A stretch of DNA of 64,000 bases from Streptomyces monashensis (GTDB lineage Bacteria > Actinomycetota > Actinomycetes > Streptomycetales > Streptomycetaceae): NCBI RefSeq assembly GCF_001866665.1, contig NZ_MLYO01000066.1, forward strand, positions 1 through 64,000. The letters are read 5' to 3'. Under the pieces are notes generated by a model, which saw only the letters and a program-made list of their open reading frames with translations, had not been told where the DNA came from and did not search any database. This document shows, one piece after another, positions 57,391 through 64,000 of the stretch (the first letter of the stretch is position 1; every line of letters starts with the position of its first letter). Made by a program: the position numbers and the translations under genes.

Positions 57391-57520
57391 GGCCCGGCAC
57401 CTCCTGAAGTCTGCTGTGATGGCCCCAAATTAGCCGTAAACCGGCCGGGGAATGCGCGGGGGAACGACCTGGACCCGGCAAGCGGATTCCGGATCTTCCG
57501 ACCGACGGCCCGGTGAAACG

Positions 57521-57558
57521 ACGCGAGGCCGCCCCCTCGAAAGGGGACGGCCTCGCGT
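57521..57558 (-). terminator. Terminator after rpmG
   Basis: The arms ACGCGAGGCCG and CGGCCTCGCGT pair perfectly (11 bp), with an inner CCCC/GGGG stem. It lies about 10 bp past the rpmG stop and separates it from the MaoC-like pair. Confidence 0.82.
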
Positions 57559-57568
57559 ACGAGCCTGA

Positions 57569-57733
57569 TCAGCGCGTTTCGCGGTGCGCGGTGTGCGCGT
57601 TGCAACGCGGGCAGTGCTTCTTCATCTCCAGGCGATCCGGGTTGTTACGCCGGTTCTTCTTGGTGATGTAGTTCCGCTCCTTGCACTCCACGCAGGCCAG
57701 CGTGATCTTCGGGCGGACGTCGGTGGCAGCCAC
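57569..57733 (-). CDS. rpmG: 50S ribosomal protein L33 (bL33), zinc form
   Basis: A 54-residue protein starting at GTG: MAATDVRPKITLACVECKER. It has zinc ligands C-x2-C (CVEC) and C-x2-C (CPRC) and ends NAHTAHRETR. It lies after tRNA-Met and tRNA-Thr, the usual place for the vegetative rpmG copy in Streptomyces. Confidence 0.95.
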   Translation of the reverse strand: MAATDVRPKITLACVECKERNYITKKNRRNNPDRLEMKKHCPRCNAHTAHRETR

Positions 57734-57822
57734 GTGAGTGCTCCTAAGACGAACGGATGGACTGATTCAACGCAAAAAGAGTAGCCGATCGAAGGACCGA
57801 CCCCGCAATCGGCTACTGTCAG

Positions 57823-57895
57823 TAGCGGTGACCGGACTTGAACCGGTGACACAGCGATTATGAGCCGCTTGCTCTACCGACTGAGCTACACCGCT
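57823..57895 (-). tRNA. tRNA-Met (elongator, CAT anticodon)
   Basis: A 73-nt cloverleaf on the minus strand: acceptor AGCGGTG/CACCGCT, anticodon CAT in loop CTCATAA, and a T arm with GGTTCAAGTCC. The acceptor 5' A pairs with T, unlike initiator tRNA, so this is the elongator form. Confidence 0.95.
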
Positions 57896-57941
57896 GCGAT
57901 GCGATCGGACCCCGCCTTTCGACAGGAACCTCTCACACCAG

Positions 57942-58014
57942 AGCCCCAAAACGGAATCGAACCGTTGACCTTCTCCTTACCATGGAGACGCTCTGCCGAC
58001 TGAGCTATTGGGGC
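57942..58014 (-). tRNA. tRNA-Thr (GGT anticodon)
   Basis: A 73-nt cloverleaf on the minus strand: acceptor GCCCCAA/TTGGGGC, anticodon GGT between TCTCC and GGAGA, and a T arm with GGTTCGATTCC. It lies upstream of tRNA-Met. Confidence 0.95.
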
Positions 58015-58566
58015 GAGCGATGAAGACATTACACGGTCCGCCGCCGTTCACCCAAATCCGTATCCGGCGGCCCGTCCCACCCCTCATCTCAGCCCGCGCA
58101 GCCGCCTCCTGAGCCGCAGGAGAGCCGCGGCCGCGGACCCGCGCGGGGCCTCTGTCCGTCCCGGACACCTCGCACTCGGCGCGGTGGTGACCGACTGCGC
58201 TCGGGGGCCGGGGGCACGCGCTTGTGCCCGGGTCCGCGGACTCGGGTTCCCGGGTGTGGCCGACAGTGACGAGAGGGTGCGCCACGCGCGCGTGGGCGTC
58301 ATCTGCCCGCCGACGTCTCCCGGACACCTCGCCGTCGGGTACGGCACGCGCGCGTGGGCGTCGTCGGGAGAGGCGGGGGCCACGCGGGCGGGCGATATCT
58401 GTACTGCCATGGGCGGACCACACCGGTACGACTATTGCGCTCCTGCGCATCCCGCGCGGCTCGCCACCCTAGGCTCGACTCGCTCTGCGTGATCTTGGGG
58501 GCAAAGCGCCCCTCGCAGACCTCACGCGAGCCCGCCCCGAGCCCCCGGCCCCGACCCTGGAGCGCG
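58015..58566. other. Non-coding spacer with direct repeats
   Basis: I see no supported gene in these 550 bp. An 18-bp direct repeat, CACGCGCGCGTGGGCGTC, occurs exactly at 58283 and 58345, and CCCGGACACCTCGC occurs twice. The promoter of the amidohydrolase gene must lie here but is not clear. Confidence 0.6.
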
Positions 58567-59832
58567 ATGCCCGACAGTCAGCCGCAGCCCCACCAGCCGT
58601 CGAACTTCCCGGGTTCCTCCGGGCCGTCCGAACCTGCCGCCCTGCTGTTGTGCGGGGCGCGGCTCACCGACGGCCGGACCGTGGACGTACGGCTGGGCGG
58701 CGGGCGCATCGAGGCGGTGGGCACGACCGGCAGCCTCGCGCCGGGACCAGCCCGTACGGGCGCCACACGCCTGGATCTCAGCGGCTATCTGCTCCTGCCG
58801 GCCCCGGCCGAACCGCACGCCCACGGCGACACCGCCCTGTCCGCCGAGCGCGCCGGGCCGGTGTCGTACGCGCCGGACGACGTCCAGCGCCGGGCGACGG
58901 AGGCGGCCCTGCTGCAACTCGGGCACGGGGCGACGGCGGTACGCGCGCACGTACGCGTAGGTGACGTTCAGGGCCTCGGTGCGTTGGGCGCGGTCCTCCA
59001 GGCGCGGCGGTCGCTGCGGGGGCTCGCGGACCTGACGACGGTGGCGACGCCGCGCCTGCTGACCGGCGCGGCCGGGGCCGACGGGCTCGCGATGCTGCGT
59101 GACGCGCTGAAGATGGGCGCCGCCGTGGTGGGCGGCTGCCCCGACCTGGACCCCGACCCCGCCGGCTACGTCGAGGCGGTCCTGGAGATGGCTTCCGAGC
59201 ACGGCTGCCCGGTGGACCTGCACACGGACGCCGCCGACCCGGCCCGCCTGTCCCGGCTCGCGGCCATGGCGGGGGGCCTGCGCCCCGGCGTGACGATCGG
59301 GCCGTGCGCCGGGCTTGCGCGCCTGCCCGCCGAGGCCGCCTCCCGCGCAGCCGACCAGCTCGCGGCGGCCGGGGTCACGGTGGTGTGCCTGCCTCAGGGC
59401 GGCTGCTGCGCCACCGACCGCCGGGGCACGCCTCCGGTACGGCTGCTGCGCTCGGCCGGGGTGCGCGTGGCGGCCGGCAGCGGAGCCCTGCGCGACGTCT
59501 CCAACCCGGTCGGCCGCGGCGATCCCCTGGAGGCCGCCTATCTCCTCGCCTCCTCTCACGGCCTGCGCCCGGAGAACGCCTACGACGCCGTGAGCGGCTC
59601 GGCCCGCGCGGTCCTGGGGCTGCCGGAGGTACGCGTGGAGGCGGGCTTCCCCGCCGACCTCCTGGCGGTGCGCGGTGACCGCCTCCCCGGTGCCCTCTCC
59701 CTGGCCTACAGCCGGATCGTGATCCACCGGGGGCGCGTGGTCGCCCGCACGAGCGCGGTCCGCGAGTACTGCAACTCAGCGGCGGCAGCGGAGCTGGGGC
59801 TGCCACGGCAGGGGCGCGGCGAACTGTCGTAG
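58567..59832 (+). CDS. Amidohydrolase-like protein, cytosine-deaminase related, divergent active site
   Basis: A 421-residue protein with the amidohydrolase fold and cytosine-deaminase-like features: H84-x-H86 in PAEPHAHGD, His219 in PVDLHTDAAD, and GALRDVSNPVGRGDP. The positions matching CodA His246 (PCAGL) and metal ligand Asp313 (GSGAL) are not His and Asp. It may therefore be inactive or changed in chemistry. The start MPDSQPQPHQ follows a GAGCG site. Confidence 0.82.
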   Translation: MPDSQPQPHQPSNFPGSSGPSEPAALLLCGARLTDGRTVDVRLGGGRIEAVGTTGSLAPGPARTGATRLDLSGYLLLPAPAEPHAHGDTALSAERAGPVSYAPDDVQRRATEAALLQLGHGATAVRAHVRVGDVQGLGALGAVLQARRSLRGLADLTTVATPRLLTGAAGADGLAMLRDALKMGAAVVGGCPDLDPDPAGYVEAVLEMASEHGCPVDLHTDAADPARLSRLAAMAGGLRPGVTIGPCAGLARLPAEAASRAADQLAAAGVTVVCLPQGGCCATDRRGTPPVRLLRSAGVRVAAGSGALRDVSNPVGRGDPLEAAYLLASSHGLRPENAYDAVSGSARAVLGLPEVRVEAGFPADLLAVRGDRLPGALSLAYSRIVIHRGRVVARTSAVREYCNSAAAAELGLPRQGRGELS

Positions 59833-60159
59833 CAGGCACGGGGAGAGCGCGCGGCTCCTGGGCAACGCCTGCCGTGGGGCGCCGCGAGGGCGCGGGCACC
59901 GCGAAGACATGCGGAGCACGGACGCCCAGGAAGCGCGGGGCGCAGCGAACACACGTGGCGGGCGCCGAGAGAGTGGGGCGCGAGCGCTCCGAGTACGCGC
60001 GGCCTGCCGTACGTAGCTGCCGGGCGCACGGGCCCGGACGCGCGCCCCACACCGCCTGCGCACGCCCGGCGCGGGGCTGGACGCGCGAGCCCGGCGCGCT
60101 CCGGCCATGCCGGTTAACCCGTGCGGCGGATGCGCCTCTTCGGGCGTACGGTCGGAATC
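59833..60159. other. Non-coding spacer
   Basis: About 330 bp between two plus-strand genes. Frames crossing it lack conserved features or start signals. I see no repeat or RNA gene here. Confidence 0.55.
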
Positions 60160-60816
60160 ATGCGCATTGTCATCGCTGGTGGTCATGGTCAGATCGCGCT
60201 GCGGCTGGAGCGTCTGCTCTCCGCGCGCGGGGAAGAGGTCGCGGGGATCATCCGCAAGCCCGAGCAGGGCAACGCTCTGCGGACGGCCGGTGCCGAGCCG
60301 GTCCTGCTCAACCTGGAATCCGCCTCGGTGGAAGAGGTCGCGGCACATCTCCAGGGAGCCGACGCGGCGGTCTTCGCGGCCGGCGCGGGCCCGGGCAGCG
60401 GCACGGCCCGCAAGGAGACGGTGGACAAGGGCGCGGCGATGCTGTTCGCGGACGCGGCGGTACGCGCGGGCGTACGGCGCTTCCTGGTCGTGTCCTCGAT
60501 GGGCGCGGATCCCGCGCACCAGGGCGACGACGTCTTCGACGCGTACCTGCGGGCCAAGGGCGAGGCCGACGCGTACGTGACCCGCCAGAAGGCCCTGGAC
60601 TGGACGATCCTGCGCCCCGGCTCGCTGACGAACGACGCCGGTACCGGCCAGGTCCGCCTGGAGGCGCACACCGGGCGCGGGATGATCCCGCGGGACGACG
60701 TGGCGGCCGTCCTCGCGGAGTTGGTGGACACTCCTGCGACGACCGGGCTGACGCTGGAGCTGGTCAGCGGATCGCAGCCGGTGTCCGTCGCGGTGAAATC
60801 GGTGGCCGGGAACTGA
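60160..60816 (+). CDS. NAD(P)-binding SDR-a5-like oxidoreductase/epimerase
   Basis: A 218-residue protein with the Rossmann motif MRIVIAGGHGQIALRLERLL and SDR-like RRFLVVSSMGADP and LDWTILRPGSLT. The same fold as the NmrA-like gene near 52 kb but only distantly similar. The substrate is unknown. It stands alone on the plus strand. Confidence 0.87.
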   Translation: MRIVIAGGHGQIALRLERLLSARGEEVAGIIRKPEQGNALRTAGAEPVLLNLESASVEEVAAHLQGADAAVFAAGAGPGSGTARKETVDKGAAMLFADAAVRAGVRRFLVVSSMGADPAHQGDDVFDAYLRAKGEADAYVTRQKALDWTILRPGSLTNDAGTGQVRLEAHTGRGMIPRDDVAAVLAELVDTPATTGLTLELVSGSQPVSVAVKSVAGN

Positions 60817-60926
60817 GGCGGTCCACCGGCCGTTGAACGTTCGGAGCCACCACCGACCGCCGCTCCACCGCCGCTCCACCGACCGCCACCCCGCCGCCCG
60901 CTGTCACTCCGTCAGAGGTCTCCGGG

Positions 60927-61139
60927 TCAGAACAGGGGCAGCTGCCCGGGAAACTCCGGTACGGCGTATCCGTCCAACGCCGGCTGGACCGCCCCCAGTT
61001 GTGCCTGTCGACGTGACCCGGCGCAGGAGACGAGTTCGCCGTTCTCCCGCGCCCCGGGCGGATCGTGCCGCGCGAAACGGCCCGCGACGACGGCGATGTC
61101 GCGGCGGCAGACGGGGCAGGTTCTGCGTCGGGAGGACAT
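60927..61139 (-). CDS. Small zinc-finger-like protein
   Basis: A 70-residue protein with CPVC near the start, then HDPPGARENG and a later Cys, possibly a zinc knuckle. It ends GYAVPEFPGQLPLF. No function can be assigned. Confidence 0.6.
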   Translation of the reverse strand: MSSRRRTCPVCRRDIAVVAGRFARHDPPGARENGELVSCAGSRRQAQLGAVQPALDGYAVPEFPGQLPLF

Positions 61140-61181
61140 GCCGCCAGTGTGCCCGCACGCGAGGGCGTGCGACAGCGCCGG

Positions 61182-61406
61182 TCACGTGCGGGTCTCGGCC
61201 TCCCAGCGGTCGGGCCCCACCCCGCGCCAGTCGATCAGAGGCGAGTCGGCCACCTGCTCCGGTTCCATCTCCAACCCCGCCCGGCGCAAGAACTCCACCA
61301 GGTCTCGCACGTTGTGCGCCAGGCCGAGGATCTCGCCGTCCACACGGACGCGACGACCGCCGGTCGGGGACGGCAGGTGCACGATGATGGGTCGCTTCCC
61401 GGCCAT
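61182..61406 (-). CDS. Small conserved protein of unknown function
   Basis: A 74-residue protein, MAGKRPIIVHLPSPTGGRRV to RWEAETRT. A start 16 codons earlier is possible, but this ATG gives the more typical N-terminus. It has one ordered region (VDGEILGLAHNVRDLVEFLR). No family is recognised. Confidence 0.55.
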   Translation of the reverse strand: MAGKRPIIVHLPSPTGGRRVRVDGEILGLAHNVRDLVEFLRRAGLEMEPEQVADSPLIDWRGVGPDRWEAETRT

Positions 61407-61668
61407 GGCTCCAGCATCGTCCGCGCCACCGAACCCCGCACCCTGACCGGTCATTCCCGAACTCCCCTTCCATCGATCATGCGTTCGATTCTAGTGAAGG
61501 ATGCCCAGGACGTTCTCCATCAAGCCCCCGGGCCCCGTGACATCGAACTTTGATCAGTGCCGTCGAAGTTTGATGATCGCGAAGTCGTGCCGCCGAAAAC
61601 TGAGCAAGCAGGCGCACACCCCTTGAGCTGCGCACTTCTGCATGCTGCTGACCTGGCATGATGCCCCC

Positions 61669-61914
61669 ATGGAAACCAGGTTCCCACGGGGGGCCACGCC
61701 GACCGTCGACCTCCGCCTATGGCGCTCCGACGCCATCGTGCTGTTCGACTGGCTGATGAGCACCGACCTGGACACCGTGCCGATCACACACCCGGCTCAG
61801 AAACAGGCTCTCGCAGACCTGCTGGCGCGTTTGGAAGAGGTGGACGTTATCGAATCCACCGAGGAAGAGATCGCCGCCGCCCAGGAAGAGGTGGCCAAGG
61901 ACATGGGCTGGTAG
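61669..61914 (+). CDS. Small acidic protein of unknown function
   Basis: An 81-residue protein, METRFPRGATPTVDLRLWRS to EVAKDMGW, rich in Glu towards the C-terminus. It does not resemble a known toxin or antitoxin strongly enough to call. It stands alone between other small genes. Confidence 0.55.
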   Translation: METRFPRGATPTVDLRLWRSDAIVLFDWLMSTDLDTVPITHPAQKQALADLLARLEEVDVIESTEEEIAAAQEEVAKDMGW

Positions 61915-62025
61915 GGCACCAGTAGCGGTCAAACGTGGATGGCACGGGCTCGCCGTCCGGCGTCACAAGCCACCCCGGGCCGCATTCCGGCGCTCCGCCG
62001 GGTCGTACATGACTACAGTGATGAA

Positions 62026-62256
62026 ATGTTCAAATCGCGCAAAGTCCATGAAGAAGACGCCTGGGACGGCATCGTCATCGACAAGACCCGCAAGGCGCCC
62101 GACGGTTCGAACCTCTACCACTACGTCGAAGTCCGCCTCCAGGACAGCACGACCAAGAAGGCCCGCATCGACAAGGTCCTCTGGGAGTCACTTGCCATCG
62201 GCGACCGACTCGTCAAGGAAGCGGGCACCGCAACCCCGGCCAAGGCGCACCCATAA
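62026..62256 (+). CDS. Small conserved Streptomyces protein (DUF7489-like)
   Basis: A 76-residue protein, MFKSRKVHEEDAWDGIVIDK to TATPAKAHP. The core DGSNLYHYVEVRLQDSTTKK and the later WESLAIGDRLVKE look like a small beta-barrel. DUF7489 assignment is by memory. It ends upstream of a strong hairpin shared with tRNA-Tyr. Confidence 0.6.
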   Translation: MFKSRKVHEEDAWDGIVIDKTRKAPDGSNLYHYVEVRLQDSTTKKARIDKVLWESLAIGDRLVKEAGTATPAKAHP

Positions 62257-62320
62257 CCGACAGCGGACAGGCGGCAACCGACGTCAGGGCCGGGCGAGGC
62301 ACGCTGACCGGGAGAACGCC

Positions 62321-62360
62321 GAGAGCCCCGTGATCTGCTCTCACAGATCACGGGGCTCTC
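62321..62360. terminator. Bidirectional terminator near tRNA-Tyr
   Basis: A perfect 17-bp stem (GAGAGCCCCGTGATCTG and its complement) with loop CTCTCA lies 10 bp from the 3' end of tRNA-Tyr and downstream of the small plus-strand gene. Confidence 0.88.
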
Positions 62361-62369
62361 GTTCCCGTG

Positions 62370-62451
62370 TGGCGGCGCCAGGATTCGAACCTGGGAAGGC
62401 TGAGCCGGCAGATTTACAGTCTGCTCCCTTTGGCCGCTCGGGCACACCGCC
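62370..62451 (-). tRNA. tRNA-Tyr (GTA anticodon)
   Basis: An 82-nt class II tRNA on the minus strand: acceptor GGCGGTG/CGCCGCC, anticodon GTA in loop CTGTAAA, and an extended variable arm typical of bacterial tRNA-Tyr. Confidence 0.95.
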
Positions 62452-62677
62452 GGGTTGTGCTGCCACCGAACCCGCTTCTCGGCGGTGCTCCCTGGCAACG
62501 ACGTAAACAATACCCGATGCAGGGGGGTGCTTCGCCACCCGGTTGATCTCCACCTCTCGGCTCCCGGGGTGGCTAGGCTGGTGCGGATGCGGCCCGGTGA
62601 CATGCCGGGCCCGGCGGCCGCCGCCGCGCACGCCGGCACGCACCCGATTCGCACCCCGATACAAGGAGCCACAGGAC

Positions 62678-63166
62678 ATGGCCGACTCCAGTTTCGACAT
62701 CGTCTCGAAGGTCGAGCGGCAGGAGGTCGACAACGCCCTCAACCAGGCCGCCAAGGAGATCTCGCAGCGCTACGACTTCAAGGGCGTGGGCGCCTCGATC
62801 TCGTGGTCCGGTGAGAAGATCCTCATGGAGGCGAACTCCGAGGACCGGGTGAACGCTGTCCTCGACGTCTTCCAGTCCAAGCTGGTCAAGCGCGGTATCT
62901 CGCTGAAGGCGCTGGACGCCGGCGAGCCCCAGCTGTCCGGCAAGGAGTACAAGATCTTCGCGTCGATCCAGGAGGGCATCTCCCAGGAGAACGCGAAGAA
63001 GGTGGCGAAGATCATCCGCGACGAGGGCCCGAAGGGCATCAAGGCGCAGGTCCAGGGCGAGGAGCTGCGCGTCACCTCCAAGAGCCGGGACGACCTCCAG
63101 GCCGTGATCGCGCTCCTGAAGGGCAAGGACTTCGACTTCGCGCTCCAGTTCGTGAACTACCGCTAG
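62678..63166 (+). CDS. yajQ: YajQ-family nucleotide-binding protein
   Basis: A 162-residue protein with the full family pattern: MADSSFDIVSKVERQEVDNA, QRYDFKGVGASI, then KVAKIIRDEGPKGIKAQVQG and the C-terminal LLKGKDFDFALQFVNYR. Members bind nucleic acids or, in some bacteria, cyclic di-GMP. The start has an AGGAG site 13 bases upstream. Confidence 0.95.
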   Translation: MADSSFDIVSKVERQEVDNALNQAAKEISQRYDFKGVGASISWSGEKILMEANSEDRVNAVLDVFQSKLVKRGISLKALDAGEPQLSGKEYKIFASIQEGISQENAKKVAKIIRDEGPKGIKAQVQGEELRVTSKSRDDLQAVIALLKGKDFDFALQFVNYR

Positions 63167-63200
63167 GACACCGGCGGAAACGGCGCCGACGAGCGCGACG

Positions 63201-63240
63201 GCAGGGGTGGGCCGCCCGGTTCCGGGCGGCCCACCCCTGC
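63201..63240. terminator. Terminator after yajQ
   Basis: A perfect 18-bp stem (GCAGGGGTGGGCCGCCCG and its complement) with loop GTTC lies between yajQ and the convergent GlsB-like gene, so it can serve both. Confidence 0.88.
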
Positions 63241-63275
63241 CGTGTCCCACGGGGCCGGGTCGCGTCCCACGGCGC

Positions 63276-63542
63276 TCAGTCGCGTGAGTTCCCGAACAGG
63301 ATGCGGTAGACGATCAGCAGCACCAGCGAGCCGCCGACGGCCGCGACCCAGGTGGCACCGTCGTAGAAGTTCTTGGTGATCGGGTGGTCCAGCCAGCGGG
63401 CCGAGATCCAGCCGCCGATGAACGCCCCCGCGATACCGATGAGGGTCGTACCGATGAAGCCGCCGGGGTCACGTCCCGGCAGAAGGACCTTGGCGATGAC
63501 TCCGGCCACCAGGCCGAGGATGATCCAAGCGATGATGCTCAT
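63276..63542 (-). CDS. GlsB/YeaQ/YmgE-family membrane protein
   Basis: An 88-residue protein with three membrane segments: MSIIAWIILGLVAGVIAKVL, IGTTLIGIAGAFIGGWISAR and WVAAVGGSLVLLIVYRILFG, and the conserved LPGRDPGG loop. The family is linked to envelope stress; its exact role is unknown. Confidence 0.92.
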   Translation of the reverse strand: MSIIAWIILGLVAGVIAKVLLPGRDPGGFIGTTLIGIAGAFIGGWISARWLDHPITKNFYDGATWVAAVGGSLVLLIVYRILFGNSRD

Positions 63543-63696
63543 GCCGTGAACCTGCCCTTCCCAGCTGTCCTCGCACTGTCCGGCCGCTGAGGATCCGGTG
63601 AGGACTCGCTGCCCACGCGCGCGTGTTCGTGTCGCGTCGATGGAGAGGACGTCACGGGTCCCTCACCTGGTTGCGCCGGTCGGTAGGGTGCGGCGC

Positions 63697-64000
63697 ATGA
63701 CCACATCCGGCGCAGGCCTACGGCGCACGCTGGGCGTACACGACGCCGTTCTCGTCGGTCTCGGCTCGATGATCGGCGCCGGTGTCTTCTCGGCCCTGGG
63801 TCCGGCCGCCCGTGCGGCCGGGTCGGGTCTGCTGCCCGGACTGGCGCTCGCGGCCGTGGTGGCCTACTGCAACGCCATGTCCTCGGCCCGTCTCGCCGCT
63901 CGCTATCCGGCCTCCGGCGGGACGTACGTGTACGGCAGGGAGCGGCTGGGCGCCTTCTGGGGGTATATGGCCGGCTGGGCGTTCGTGGTCGGCAAGACGG
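63697..64000 (+). CDS. APC-superfamily amino-acid permease, N-terminal fragment
   Basis: The gene runs off the right edge; the first 101 codons are present. MTTSGAGLRRTLGVHDAVLV, the TM1 motif GLGSMIGAGVFSALGPAARA and the later ARYPASGGTYVYGRERLG are typical of the family. The substrate cannot be predicted. Confidence 0.88.
   Translation, partial: MTTSGAGLRRTLGVHDAVLVGLGSMIGAGVFSALGPAARAAGSGLLPGLALAAVVAYCNAMSSARLAARYPASGGTYVYGRERLGAFWGYMAGWAFVVGKT

Noticed and set aside
59776..60879. A 367-codon minus-strand frame
   Set aside because: It lies opposite the SDR-like gene and the non-coding spacer and has no recognisable domain.

Overview
The window is about 64 kb of a high-GC actinobacterial chromosome, almost certainly Streptomyces. 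The ribosomal proteins are typical of that genus, there are WhiJ/AbaA-type regulator pairs and a DUF397 protein, GTG and TTG starts are frequent, and the gene order (murB, add, aspC, tRNA-Trp, secE, nusG, rplKA, lipoprotein, rplJL, rpoBC, then rpsL, rpsG, fusA, tuf, then the S10, spc and alpha operons) is the one I recall from Streptomyces. The housekeeping cluster is on the minus strand, so it reads from high to low coordinates.

Layout, low to high coordinates. 1-5.2 kb: start of rpoA, then rpsK, rpsM, rpmJ, infA, map, adk and secY. 5.2-15 kb: spc and S10 operons (rplO to rpsJ), with an S10 promoter near 15.4 kb. 15.5-22.2 kb: accessory genes, namely an MFS exporter, two membrane proteins of unknown function, a WhiJ-like regulator/DUF397/GHKL ATPase trio, and a winged-helix protein followed by a PD-(D/E)XK-type protein. 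22.3-26.7 kb: str operon (tuf, fusA, rpsG, rpsL) with a good promoter at 26.9 kb. 27.2-34.6 kb: plus-strand accessory cassette described below. 34.7-47.9 kb: rpoC, rpoB, rplL, rplJ, a lipoprotein gene, rplA, rplK, nusG, secE and tRNA-Trp. 48.3-64 kb: aspC, add, two TetR-controlled loci (one with an NmrA-like oxidoreductase, one with an MFS pump), murB, two MaoC-like hydratase subunits, rpmG, tRNA-Met, tRNA-Thr, a divergent amidohydrolase, an SDR-like protein, four small unknown proteins, tRNA-Tyr, yajQ, a GlsB-type membrane protein and the start of an APC permease.

The most interesting region is 27.2-34.6 kb, lying between rpsL and rpoC. It encodes a Crp/Fnr regulator whose cyclic-nucleotide pocket residues are kept, a class III nucleotide-cyclase-like protein, a degenerate-P-loop protein with a helical-repeat-like C-terminal half, an SPFH-like coiled-coil protein, a small membrane protein resembling the Pycsar effector PycTM, and an M48 metalloprotease. 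The cyclase C-terminus and the P-loop protein N-terminus share a glycine-rich motif, 20 of 25 residues identical. That is the placement used by amyloid-signalling partners such as HET-S and NWD2. I infer a Pycsar-like cyclic-nucleotide defence or cell-death system with added adaptor, scaffold and protease parts. Function is unproven.

Other points: a 25-bp leader element is shared almost exactly by the S10 and str operons; a decayed copy of the map 3' end lies just beyond map; and several strong hairpins and two sets of palindromic TetR operators are visible.
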